From assembly GCF_014502795.1 (NCBI RefSeq), contig NZ_JACVHF010000013.1, forward strand, positions 1 through 64,000: DNA of 64,000 nucleotides. The letters are read 5' to 3'. Shown here piece by piece: positions 52,173 through 60,886 of the stretch. This DNA is from Heliobacterium chlorum (lineage in GTDB: Bacteria; Bacillota; Desulfitobacteriia; Heliobacteriales; Heliobacteriaceae). A program made the translations under genes and the position numbers. The notes beneath the pieces were generated by a model, which saw only the letters and a program-made list of their open reading frames with translations, made no database searches and was not told the origin of the DNA. Position 1 is the stretch's first letter. Each line of letters begins with the position of its first letter.

Positions 52173-55100
52173 TTGAATCATACTTTAGTGAAAAAGATCT
52201 TACTATTGTTTTCGCTAACTCTTATCGTTTTTACTTGTTATGCTTCTCAGGGTAGCGCTGGTGTTTCATCACCGAAAGTACATTTATTCCATACAGGTAA
52301 CGTAAGGGACTATGATACAGTTCAAGACGCAGTTTACGAAGCGGTAGACGGAGATACTGTTAATATTGATCCAGGAACATTTGTTGAACAAGTAAGCATA
52401 ACGAAAAATATCACCCTACACGGAGCTGGCACAGATCAAACTATTATTCAATCACCTAGCAGAAATGAGCTAGCTCAAAGTGGTGGTGACTGGAAAAACC
52501 TTAAAAACCAAGACGTATACGCTGTAATCGGTATTAAAACTGATTCGGATTCTGGGGAAGTCCTAATTAAAGACTTAACGGTGGATGGTAATGATCAAGG
52601 ATATCTACCCGAAAGTACATATGATGTAAATCATAGGATGGACTTTGACTTTGTCGGAATCGGTGCCTATAACACAAATGTAACCATCGACTCGGTAAGG
52701 GTAACCGGTGTTCGTGAACTGGCATCAGATTATGGCATGTCTACACCAAGCGGATACCTGCCTTCAGACCAACCAGCGGGGGCGAATCATAACGAGGGTA
52801 TTTTCGCTGAAAGCGCCCAAGGAACAGCAGCCCATACTCTTACTGTAAAGAACTCTACAATAGATAAGTTCCAGAAAACAGCCATACTTGCCTGGGGACC
52901 AACTTTGGAAGTTAATATTCATGATAACCTTATCCAGGGTTACGGGCAGACGCTATACAGCACCGGAAATGGTATACAGGTAGGCTCTTCCGATCGTTCT
53001 GGTCAAGGTGGCGCTAATGGTGATCGCCGTGGAACTACGGGGATTATTAGGGATAATAATATTCTTGGTATCGGGGTTGTAATTCCACCGGAGGGCGAGG
53101 AAGGAAGCTATCTCAACCTAGGACTATCTGGGCCTTCAGGGATTTTACTTTATTATGCCGGTGATGGGGTTCAGATTGAAGGAAATACAATTACTAGGCA
53201 TCCGTATACTTCATGGCATAACGATGGAACTTCCGATGATGGTGGATTCTCAAATATGGGCATTGATATTTACGAGGATTCGAATGCCATTGTTGAAGAT
53301 AATGTAGTTTCCGGTTTTGACTATGGGATTTTAGAAGAAAGTTCAAGTGCCGGTTCACATTTGCGTGCATCAGGAAATAAATTGACAAATAACGCAATCG
53401 CTTTTTGGAGCGGCCAAGGGAATGACGAAATAACCTTAGGTCAAGACGCCGAAGTAATTGCTTTTAACCAAAGTGGTAATGGGGTAGACACTCTAACCAA
53501 TTTTGGCACCGGTGATGCCATTAATGTAATCGGTTTTGCTACTAATTCCGTTAATGGTTATGTCTATGGACAGCCTGTGGTGGATTTTACAGGAGGAGCG
53601 GTAACTAGCGGCGACGGAACTAATGTTGCTGCAAAGTCCGTACAGGTTTTCACTTCAGGAAATACCACCAAGCTCTACATTGATACTGATGGGAATTCAG
53701 GAGTTCCTGAGTTAGAGGTAAATTTAAGGGGAATTTTTAAGCCAGAAAACTTTGAACTTGGAGATGGTTTCATTCGCTTTGTTGCCGTCGTGCCTGATGC
53801 CCCTACCAATGTAACAGCTTCCGCAGGTAATGGACAAGCTACTATAAGTTTTAGCCCTCCATTGTATAGTGGCGGTATTCCCATTACATCGTATGAAGTG
53901 ATATCAAACCCAGGCGGCATTACGGCTACGGGAAATGGATCTCCCATTACGGTAACGGGGCTGAGTAATGGCACAAGTTATACGTTTACAGTTAAGGCAA
54001 AAAACGCGGTCGGTGAAAGTGCTGAGTCAGTCCCTTCCAACCAAGTTGCACCTCACTCCTCTTCTAGCGGAGGTGGCAGTACCCAGAATTCTACACCCTC
54101 GCAGAATAATCAGGTAGACGTTCTGGTTAATAATAAGGCAGAAAACGCTGGCACCTTGACTACGTCAAATATTGACGGAAAAACTGTTGCAACAATAACG
54201 GTTGACGAAAGAAGAATCGAGCAGAAGCTAGAAAGCGAAGGGGTAAATTCGGTCATAACCATTCCAGTTAACGCCAAGGCAGATATTATTGTAGGCCAAA
54301 TTAACGGTCAAATGATTAAAAATATGGAAAACAAGGAGGCGGTCCTGGAAGTAAAAACGGATAGGGCTACCTATACGCTTCCTGCTCAGCAAATTAATAT
54401 TGATGAGATATCGAAAGAGCTGGGGAATAACATCACCTTAAAAGATGTCAACGTACAAGTTGAGATTTCAAAGCCAAATGAGGACACGGTTAAAGTTATC
54501 CAAAATGTAGCGAAAGCGAATGAGCTTACTATCGTGGTACCTCCGGTAGAATTCAATGTGAAATGTTCATACGCAGGAAAAACAGTAGAAGTTAATACCT
54601 TTAGCGCTTATGTAGAAAGAACTATCCCGATACCGGATGGAATTGATCCGAGCAAAATAACAACTGGTGTCATCCTGGATGTAGACGGAACAATTCGGCA
54701 TGTACCCACAAAGGTCGTCGCTATTAACGGCAAGTATTTTGCGAAAATTAACAGCCTAACAAACAGTGCCTATTCGGTAATATGGCATCCCATAGAATTT
54801 TCCGATGTATCTAATCACTGGGCAAAGGATTCCGTCAATGACATGGGATCAAGAATGGTGATTAGTGGCGTCGGAAACGGAAATTTTGAGCCAGAACGAA
54901 ATATTACTCGGGCTGAATTTGCAACTATTATCGTCAGGGCACTTGGTCTAAAACCTGGGACAGGTAAGAATAATTTCACCGACGTTAATCCTTCAGACTG
55001 GTATTGCCAATACGTCGAAACAGCTTTTGACCGTGGCATCATTAACGGGTACGGGGACAATAAATTTGGTCCCACGGATATGATAACTCGTGAACAGGCC

Positions 55101-55358
55101 ATGACAATGATTGCAAAAGCAATGAAGATTACTGGTTTAAAGGTTGATTTGAAGATTGATGAATCGGATAATCTTCTGAAACAGTATCTAGACTCCGGGG
55201 ATTCATCTGAGTGGGCAAAAACAAGCATAGCTAATTGCATAAAGACTGGAATCGTAACGGGGAAAAGTGGAACGATGATTGCACCGAAAGATGATATCTC
55301 CAGGGCAGAAGTCGCAGTAATTGTCAAACGACTACTGCAGAAGTCTAGGCTAATTTAA
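52173..55358 (+). CDS. SLH-anchored beta-helix/FN3 surface protein
   Basis: 1061 residues from TTG 52173, behind AGGAGGAAGAAACG. Signal peptide (KKILLLFSLTLIVFTCYASQ). A right-handed parallel beta-helix (about 30-460; YDTVQDAVYEAVDGDTVNID, GVQIEGNTITRHPYTSWHND, NAIVEDNVVSGFDYGIL) resembles carbohydrate-binding or lyase folds. An FN3 domain (about 537-625; PDAPTNVTASAGNGQATISF) and a Ser-rich linker lead to an unknown domain (650-860) and three SLH repeats (about 870-1060; FSDVSNHWAKDSVNDMGSRM). It should be held on the cell wall. It lies between the tRNA fragment and the intact tRNA-Thr. Confidence 0.87.
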   Translation: MNHTLVKKILLLFSLTLIVFTCYASQGSAGVSSPKVHLFHTGNVRDYDTVQDAVYEAVDGDTVNIDPGTFVEQVSITKNITLHGAGTDQTIIQSPSRNELAQSGGDWKNLKNQDVYAVIGIKTDSDSGEVLIKDLTVDGNDQGYLPESTYDVNHRMDFDFVGIGAYNTNVTIDSVRVTGVRELASDYGMSTPSGYLPSDQPAGANHNEGIFAESAQGTAAHTLTVKNSTIDKFQKTAILAWGPTLEVNIHDNLIQGYGQTLYSTGNGIQVGSSDRSGQGGANGDRRGTTGIIRDNNILGIGVVIPPEGEEGSYLNLGLSGPSGILLYYAGDGVQIEGNTITRHPYTSWHNDGTSDDGGFSNMGIDIYEDSNAIVEDNVVSGFDYGILEESSSAGSHLRASGNKLTNNAIAFWSGQGNDEITLGQDAEVIAFNQSGNGVDTLTNFGTGDAINVIGFATNSVNGYVYGQPVVDFTGGAVTSGDGTNVAAKSVQVFTSGNTTKLYIDTDGNSGVPELEVNLRGIFKPENFELGDGFIRFVAVVPDAPTNVTASAGNGQATISFSPPLYSGGIPITSYEVISNPGGITATGNGSPITVTGLSNGTSYTFTVKAKNAVGESAESVPSNQVAPHSSSSGGGSTQNSTPSQNNQVDVLVNNKAENAGTLTTSNIDGKTVATITVDERRIEQKLESEGVNSVITIPVNAKADIIVGQINGQMIKNMENKEAVLEVKTDRATYTLPAQQINIDEISKELGNNITLKDVNVQVEISKPNEDTVKVIQNVAKANELTIVVPPVEFNVKCSYAGKTVEVNTFSAYVERTIPIPDGIDPSKITTGVILDVDGTIRHVPTKVVAINGKYFAKINSLTNSAYSVIWHPIEFSDVSNHWAKDSVNDMGSRMVISGVGNGNFEPERNITRAEFATIIVRALGLKPGTGKNNFTDVNPSDWYCQYVETAFDRGIINGYGDNKFGPTDMITREQAMTMIAKAMKITGLKVDLKIDESDNLLKQYLDSGDSSEWAKTSIANCIKTGIVTGKSGTMIAPKDDISRAEVAVIVKRLLQKSRLI

Positions 55359-55363
55359 GGTTG

Positions 55364-55402
55364 AAAAAGCCCTGATTTCCTTCATTGAAAATCAGGGCTT
55401 CC
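55364..55402 (+). terminator. Terminator after SLH gene
   Basis: aagccctgatttcc with attgaaaatcagggctt, T-rich tail. Confidence 0.7.
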
Positions 55403-55473
55403 CTGTTTTTATCTTATAATCCGCTTCGGCTAGTTTAATTGTTAACGTTTAGTTTATGAAGGAATGTTTGTCT

Positions 55474-55710
55474 ATGAAAGTTGGCGACAAACTAGTTTGC
55501 GATAATGGACGGACATATACGCTCTTCTATGGTGACGACGATTATGACTTTTCGCTCATCAATGAATTGGGAGTAACGGTTACTCGTATTTCGGAGTATC
55601 AATTACGATATTGCCTTAGTTTCGATGAGAGATACCAGCAACTGTTATGTGTAAGTATGGATCATGGTAAACCTAACTACACCAAAATTCTACGGTACAT
55701 TGAAGTCTGA
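55474..55710 (+). CDS. Hypothetical protein
   Basis: 78 residues from ATG 55474 (in-frame ATG 55456 is possible; GAAGGA lies nine bases before 55474). MKVGDKLVCDNGRTYTLFYG and ISEYQLRYCLSFDERYQQLL suggest a small beta-rich protein. Not recognised. Confidence 0.5.
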   Translation: MKVGDKLVCDNGRTYTLFYGDDDYDFSLINELGVTVTRISEYQLRYCLSFDERYQQLLCVSMDHGKPNYTKILRYIEV

Positions 55711-55854
55711 CGGATTGTGTATTAAAACGGATTTTCAGATGGGGCTACCTTCATTTTCGGTTACTTAAAAAGCTACGTCGGGGTGTGATTTAAGGTTGAA
55801 TTAGGGTAATTAGGTGTTGTTTGTCCCCAGATTGTCCCCAAAACAGAAAAACAA

Positions 55855-55882
55855 AACGCCTCCAGATGCCTGGAGGCGTTGA
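55855..55882 (-). terminator. Terminator of tRNA-Thr
   Basis: On the minus strand aacgcctccaggcatctggaggcgtt then TTGTTTTT, directly after the tRNA 3' end. Confidence 0.8.
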
Positions 55883-55889
55883 TTTCCAC

Positions 55890-55965
55890 TGGAGCCGATG
55901 GCCGGACTCGAACCGGCGACCTATTGATTACGAATCAATTGCTCTACCAACTGAGCTACACCGGC
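55890..55965 (-). tRNA. tRNA-Thr (anticodon CGT)
   Basis: 76 bases with encoded CCA. On the minus strand it begins gccggtgtagctcagttggt; the acceptor gccggtg pairs with catcggc (one G-U). The anticodon loop has CGT between ttgatt and aatcaa arms, reading ACG. T arm gccggttcgagtccggc. A terminator follows the gene. Confidence 0.95.
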
Positions 55966-56192
55966 GTATTCTGTTGCTTTGAGTATCGTTCCCCTTGGGA
56001 CGAGAATCAGTTTAACACAAAGAGCAAAACGAGTCAACTGGAAAATTTTCTAGGGCTATATCACCAGACTCTCATAATTACTCGACGTCAGTAAGGAGAA
56101 AAAATCATAAAACCCGGGGATAGGAATTCGCTCGCTTTTGCCGAATAGGGATCTAATGAACGTTATTGTTCGGTGGAGGAAGGCGATCAACC

Positions 56193-57389
56193 ATGAGTAA
56201 ATCCGTATCATCCAATGAATGTGCTATCGATCCTATCGATTCGATCGATAATCCGAACGGTCCGGACACGCCGGACACTCCTGGTAATCCTAGCATTTCG
56301 GGCACCCCAGTTGAAACTGACTCGCGGCGCAACCGCGAAGAAGGATGTCTGGGTAAAGAGGATCTCTTTGAGGTAATCATCAAGTCGATGCATGAAGGGC
56401 TGCTGCTCATTGATTGTCGTCGACGGATTAATATTATCAACGAGGCGGCGGTACGCATCTTGGGACTCGAAAGCGTAGCAGCCGTACGGGGAACGTTAAT
56501 TGAAGAGACTGTCGGTCTAGTCTTTAACCCAACTCCTGCAGAGTATGCACAATTGAGCCATTGGAAACAAGTGCTTGAATCGGGAGTGCCTCGGTTTGAT
56601 GTAGAACGGCGAACCTTGTCGGGGAAAAATCTGCAGGTGAACTTCGTTCCCGTTATCAAAGAGGGAGAGGTCCGAGGCGTCTTGGCGACGATTCAAGATG
56701 TGACGGCGAGTAAACAACTGAAAGAAAGCCTAATCCGGGCCAACCAAGAGCTCGAGGAGGCCTTCTCGCTTACACTGCCGAACTCCAAAGTGACCCTAAA
56801 GCTCAAGACGACGCCGGAATATGTCGACGTCTATGACGCCGGCTCGGGGACTATAACGATTACAGATATCATCCAAGATGGATCCTATCGCCATGTCATC
56901 AACGCGCTGAAAGTTCTTGCCGATCTACATAAACAAGGCATTACCGAACAAATCGGCATCGAAAAAGATACACTGGTACAGGCCATCCTTTTTCACGATT
57001 TAGGCAAAGTCCAACCGAAAGCCAAAATCGGAGACGTAGTCACACCGGTTCAGTTCTTTGAGGATGGACGAAAACATGCCGAACGGAGTGCCGAATTCGC
57101 TGCTCATTACTACCGGCAACCTCCGGACGTGGTGGAACTGATTCGGTACCATCATCACCGGGAGCAAGAGCTTCCGGACACCTTCCCGTTCCGGCTGCTG
57201 CCCATGCTGCGCTTGCTCCAACTCGTCGACGGTCTCTCGGCAGGGTTGACACGCCGGAAGAACCAGATGGCTTTTACCGTCGAAGGAAGCGCCATCGTCA
57301 TCCGGGAACATTCGGTCCATCCCCAATACAACAACATCCGCCGTATCGACTTGTTTACCGGTGAGGTAATTGTACAGTCGATCTCATAA
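56193..57389 (+). CDS. PAS-HD domain phosphohydrolase-like protein
   Basis: 398 residues from ATG 56193 (GGAGGAAGG about ten bases before). A D/P-rich tail (1-50) precedes a PAS domain (about 55-175; SMHEGLLLIDCRRRINIINE, GVLATIQDVTASKQLKESL) and an HD domain (about 225-390) with the HD pair in QAILFHDLGKVQ and the metal ligands ERSAEFAAHYY and RYHHHRE. Likely a sensory phosphohydrolase, possibly acting on a nucleotide; no GYP motif typical of c-di-GMP-degrading HD proteins is present. Confidence 0.8.
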   Translation: MSKSVSSNECAIDPIDSIDNPNGPDTPDTPGNPSISGTPVETDSRRNREEGCLGKEDLFEVIIKSMHEGLLLIDCRRRINIINEAAVRILGLESVAAVRGTLIEETVGLVFNPTPAEYAQLSHWKQVLESGVPRFDVERRTLSGKNLQVNFVPVIKEGEVRGVLATIQDVTASKQLKESLIRANQELEEAFSLTLPNSKVTLKLKTTPEYVDVYDAGSGTITITDIIQDGSYRHVINALKVLADLHKQGITEQIGIEKDTLVQAILFHDLGKVQPKAKIGDVVTPVQFFEDGRKHAERSAEFAAHYYRQPPDVVELIRYHHHREQELPDTFPFRLLPMLRLLQLVDGLSAGLTRRKNQMAFTVEGSAIVIREHSVHPQYNNIRRIDLFTGEVIVQSIS

Positions 57390-57439
57390 ACGGAACCGGG
57401 ACATTCAAAAAGTCCATCCAAAAGCCCATTACTGAAGAT

Positions 57440-57474
57440 AAACCCATCCTTCGAACGATGGGTTTAATTTTTTT
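57440..57474. terminator. Bidirectional terminator
   Basis: aacccatc with gatgggtt, flanked by A- and T-rich DNA; ends the converging genes 56193 (+) and 57464 (-). Confidence 0.65.
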
Positions 57475-57799
57475 TCCGCGTCCACCGGTCCTTGTCCCGG
57501 ACTTCGTACTTTTCCATCGTCCGCCGGAAAATATCGCCTAGATCGTACCCCCGGGAGTTGCAGAGACAGACCAGGATAAAGAGGATATCACCGATCTCCA
57601 GTTCCATATCGCCGTCCGCTTCGCCGGGCTTTTTCTTTTTGGGACCGAATTGGTGAGACACTTCCCGAGCCAGTTCCCCTAACTCTTCACAGAGACGGAT
57701 CACGAGTGTGGGCGGATCAAAATAACCTTCTTCAAATTGAGAAATATACTCATCGACCCGAGCCTGTACTTCCTTCATCGTCAGCGAGTCCATATACAA
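57464..57799 (-). CDS. MazG-type nucleotide pyrophosphohydrolase
   Basis: 111 residues. The EExxE..ExxD motif is visible as CEELGELAREVSH and MELEIGDILFILVCLCNSRG. It is a single-domain all-alpha NTP pyrophosphohydrolase that hydrolyses nucleoside triphosphates, perhaps noncanonical ones, to monophosphates. ATG 57799 or ATG 57793; no strong ribosome site. Confidence 0.88.
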   Translation of the reverse strand: MYMDSLTMKEVQARVDEYISQFEEGYFDPPTLVIRLCEELGELAREVSHQFGPKKKKPGEADGDMELEIGDILFILVCLCNSRGYDLGDIFRRTMEKYEVRDKDRWTRKKN

Positions 57800-57873
57800 T
57801 CACCTCAATGTTACCTTAGCCCGCTCCAGGAGTTTTGTCCAGATTCCCGAAGAAATATTATAGTGACTAGCTA

Positions 57874-57902
57874 TTGACAGGTATTGGTCGCCAGTTCACA
57901 AT
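57874..57902 (+). promoter_or_regulatory. Probable promoter and operator of TetR operon
   Basis: TTGACA (57874), 17 bases, CACAAT (57897). Right after it aagtaatcactcactttttagaagtgaat contains ...tcactcact/agtgaat, an imperfect palindrome that may be the TetR operator. Confidence 0.5.
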
Positions 57903-57979
57903 GTAAGTAATCACTCACTTTTTAGAAGTGAATACATTCAAAGCGTGAGCAATAACTTGAACTAGAGGTGGGAAACTCG

Positions 57980-58654
57980 ATGGATGATCGAAGCTTATCA
58001 GAACGACCGAATTCAACGGGTCTCCAAGAACCTTCCGACCTGCAACTCACGGACAAACAATGGAACATCCTCGACGCTGCCCTAGCTGTCTTTACAGAAA
58101 AAGGATTCAGTGCCGCCACGACGAGCGAGATCGCCCGTCAAGCCGGCGTCTCCGAGGGAACGATTTTCCGCCACTTTAAGACGAAAAAGGACATCCTTCT
58201 GGCCATGCTGGTTCCATTGATCCGAAACACGATGGGACCCAAGAGCGTAAACTCCCTGACCCAGATGATTGTAAAAAACGAAAACCTTCCCCTGCGGGAA
58301 GTGCTGCTCATGATTGCCCTTGAACGGCAAGATTTCCTCTTAGAAAATCAGGCCCTGCTTCGTTTGATCTTAACGGAAGCCCAATACCATCCCGAACTCC
58401 GGGAAGCAATCATCGGTGAAGTAGCTTACAAAAGCCAGGAACAGCTCATCCGTCTAATAGAGCAGCGGCAGCAAAAGGGGGAGATTCGCCAAGACCTTCC
58501 CGCTTGGGTGTTAGTCCGTTCTTTTTTCGGCATGGTAGTCGTTTACATGCTCTCCGGGGTGATGTTGACGAAACGAGAAGCGGGAAAAGACAACCGAGAG
58601 GAGATCCTGAAAATTATCGATCTCTTTTTGAATGGGGCAGTGGCAGAGAAATAG
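57980..58654 (+). CDS. TetR family regulator
   Basis: 224 residues from ATG 57980, behind GAGGTGGGAAACTCG. The HTH is [20 protein letters not shown] then [20 protein letters not shown]. The C-terminal ligand domain ends with an amphipathic helix ([17 protein letters not shown]). It heads an operon with HlyD, ABC ATPase and permease genes and probably represses it, as is usual for such efflux operons. Confidence 0.93.
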   Translation: MDDRSLSERPNSTGLQEPSDLQLTDKQWNILDAALAVFTEKGFSAATTSEIARQAGVSEGTIFRHFKTKKDILLAMLVPLIRNTMGPKSVNSLTQMIVKNENLPLREVLLMIALERQDFLLENQALLRLILTEAQYHPELREAIIGEVAYKSQEQLIRLIEQRQQKGEIRQDLPAWVLVRSFFGMVVVYMLSGVMLTKREAGKDNREEILKIIDLFLNGAVAEK

Positions 58655-58669
58655 CTTGAAGCTAAAGCA

Positions 58670-58760
58670 AAGCCGGTGCATAAAGCAAAACCGGTGTAGA
58701 AAGCAAAGCTAAACCGATAACCGAAGCAGATATAGAAAACGAATCTATAGGCAGAAACCG
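58670..58760 (+). repeat. Degenerate tandem repeat between tetR and hlyD
   Basis: aaagcaaagccggtgcat, aaagcaaaaccggtgtag, aaagcaaagctaaaccga: three units of about 18-20 bases, then eroded copies. The gap is non-coding. Confidence 0.5.
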
Positions 58761-58801
58761 AAACCGAGCTGAGGAGAAACAAGGGGGAGGGGGATTTACC
58801 G

Positions 58802-59950
58802 ATGAAGCCTGGGAAGGGTCTCGTCATAGGCGGCGTAGTCGTTATTGTCGCTGCGACACTGTTGGGAATCGGCCTGTACGCTTCTAAGCATAGCGGCACG
58901 TCGATCATGGCCGGAATCTTCAAACCAGCCAAGACACTCTATTCCGGGACAATTGAAGGTACCATGGTCCCGGTTCAGCCGGAGATATCTGGACGTATTG
59001 CCGAACTTCGCGTTCAGGAAGGACAAGAAATCAATGCGGGTGATGTGATCGCCGTCTTAGAACCACAGACAGCCCAATTGAATATGTCCGTCGCAGAAGA
59101 TGATCTTAAACAGGCCGAGTCAAAGCTGTTGGACCTGGTCAACGGCAGCCGTGCCGAGGAAATTCGCCGCTACCGAGCCAATGTCGATCAGTATCAAGCG
59201 ACGGTCGATCAGATGGCTGCTTCGTCGGCGCAGGTGAAGGCCCTCGTAGCCCGAGATGAGGAGAACTTACGCCATGAAGAAAAGATACTCAAAGACAGCC
59301 AAACCCTCCATGACGCTGGTGCCTTGAGCAGCCGCGAACTGGAAAATGAGCAGAATAAGGTAGAGACCTTGCAAGCCCAACTGGATAGCAGCCGGGCGCA
59401 GTTGGACGGGAGTCAAGCCCAAATTGGATCTGTCCGTGCCCAGTTAGCTGCCGCTCAAGCGAACCTGGATCAAGCCTTGGCAGGATACACAGAACCGACC
59501 ATTCAAGCCCAGAAAGCAGTCGTAGACAGTCTACGGGAAAAGGTACGACTGGCCCAAGTCAATCTGGACAAAACCGTGATCAAAAGCCCCGTCAGGGGGC
59601 GGGTTCTATATAAGCATGTAGAACTTGGTCAAGTCGTCAACACGGCATCGCGCCTCGTCACGATCCTCAATGAACAGGATCTTTGGGTGAAAGTCTATAT
59701 TCCCGAAGCGGAGCTGAGCAACATGGCCGTCGGCAAACCGGCCAAGGTCAGTGTCGACGCCTATCCGGAACAAGTCTTTGACGGACAAGTCACGCAAGTT
59801 AGTGACAAGGCCGAATTTACCCCGAAAAACGTACAGACCAAGGAAGAGCGTACGGCTCTCGTGTTCGGTGTAAAGACTCAACTAAAAAATGGACTAGATC
59901 TGCTAAAGCCAGGGATGCCAGCAGACGTTGCTTTCGAAAACACGAACTGA
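58802..59950 (+). CDS. HlyD-type periplasmic adaptor-like subunit
   Basis: 382 residues from ATG 58802, behind GGGGGAGGGGG. One N-terminal membrane helix (VIGGVVVIVAATLLGIGLYA), a biotinyl-lipoyl-like half (PVQPEISGRIAELRVQEGQE, INAGDVIAVLEPQTAQL), a coiled-coil hairpin (about 95-255; EEKILKDSQTLHDAGALSSR) and beta-barrel (SPVRGRVLYKHVELGQVVNT). It couples the ABC transporter below to the cell envelope. It is next to the ATPase and permease genes. Confidence 0.9.
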   Translation: MKPGKGLVIGGVVVIVAATLLGIGLYASKHSGTSIMAGIFKPAKTLYSGTIEGTMVPVQPEISGRIAELRVQEGQEINAGDVIAVLEPQTAQLNMSVAEDDLKQAESKLLDLVNGSRAEEIRRYRANVDQYQATVDQMAASSAQVKALVARDEENLRHEEKILKDSQTLHDAGALSSRELENEQNKVETLQAQLDSSRAQLDGSQAQIGSVRAQLAAAQANLDQALAGYTEPTIQAQKAVVDSLREKVRLAQVNLDKTVIKSPVRGRVLYKHVELGQVVNTASRLVTILNEQDLWVKVYIPEAELSNMAVGKPAKVSVDAYPEQVFDGQVTQVSDKAEFTPKNVQTKEERTALVFGVKTQLKNGLDLLKPGMPADVAFENTN

Positions 59951-59989
59951 GCCGATTGACCGTCTAGATAAGATTCAGTGGCTCAGCAA

Positions 59990-60070
59990 GACTGTATGGC
60001 TGTAGAAATCTAGAACTACAGAAATCTAGATTTCTAGAGATTGAGAACTCTAGACGTTAGAACGTACATC
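59990..60070 (+). repeat. ctagaa-rich repeat between hlyD and ABC genes
   Basis: ctagaaNNNNagaaatctagaNNtctaga and further copies of ctaga in about 60 bases; non-coding, perhaps a slippage-expanded spacer. Confidence 0.5.
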
Positions 60071-60106
60071 TAAGTAATACTACCCTCGCCGAAAGGAGGC
60101 AAGGGA

Positions 60107-60874
60107 ATGGGAAAAACCGAACTGGCTATCGACTGCCAAGACCTGGGCAAACGGTTTGGAAACTATACGGCAGTGCAGGGTGTGACCTTTCAACTGCCTG
60201 TCGGATCGATCATGGGGTTTGTCGGGCCGAACGGCGCCGGAAAAACGACAACGATCCGCATGCTCTGTGGCGTCTTGATGCCGACGGAGGGACATGCTAC
60301 TGTCCTCGGCTTTGATGTAAAAACGCAGCCCGAAGAAATCAAGCAGCATATCGGCTATATGTCTCAGAAATTCAGCCTCTATGAGGATCTGACCGTTCGC
60401 GAGAATATCGACTTTTACGCGGGAATCTATAACCTGACGGGAGTTCTCGCGGCTGAGCGCAAGCGGCAAGTCATCGAGCGGATTGGTCTGAACGAACGCC
60501 TGCCTCAACTCGTCCACTCTCTGTCAGGCGGTTGGAAACAGCGGGTCGCGCTGGCCTGTGCCTTGCTCCACGAACCGAAACTGCTCGTCCTCGACGAACC
60601 GACGGCCGGTGTCGACCCCGTGTCCCGGCGGGTCTTTTGGCAGATTATCCATACGTTAGCTCGAGAAGGCATGACCATCCTCGTCAGCACCCACTACATG
60701 GACGAAGCCGACACCTGTGATTACCTAGGATTCGTCTTCTACGGCCAACTGATCGCCTTTGGCACACCCGCTGAGATGAAGGCAAAGGAAAATAAAGCCA
60801 ACCTAGATGATCTCTTTATCCATTACGTCGAACGGGAAGCCGCTGACGATCCGCGAAACAAGGGAAAGCGGTAA
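60107..60874 (+). CDS. ABC transporter ATPase
   Basis: 255 residues from ATG 60107, behind GAAAGGAGGCAAGGGA. Walker A GPNGAGKTTTIRMLCG, Q loop YMSQKFSLYEDLTVRENIDF, signature LSGGWKQR, Walker B KLLVLDEPTAGVDP and H loop VSTHYMDEADTCDYLGF. Typical of the YbhF/drug-exporter ATPases. It powers the permease at 60887, whose ATG follows 12 bases after its stop. Confidence 0.95.
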   Translation: MGKTELAIDCQDLGKRFGNYTAVQGVTFQLPVGSIMGFVGPNGAGKTTTIRMLCGVLMPTEGHATVLGFDVKTQPEEIKQHIGYMSQKFSLYEDLTVRENIDFYAGIYNLTGVLAAERKRQVIERIGLNERLPQLVHSLSGGWKQRVALACALLHEPKLLVLDEPTAGVDPVSRRVFWQIIHTLAREGMTILVSTHYMDEADTCDYLGFVFYGQLIAFGTPAEMKAKENKANLDDLFIHYVEREAADDPRNKGKR

Positions 60875-60886
60875 GGGGGGAGAAGG

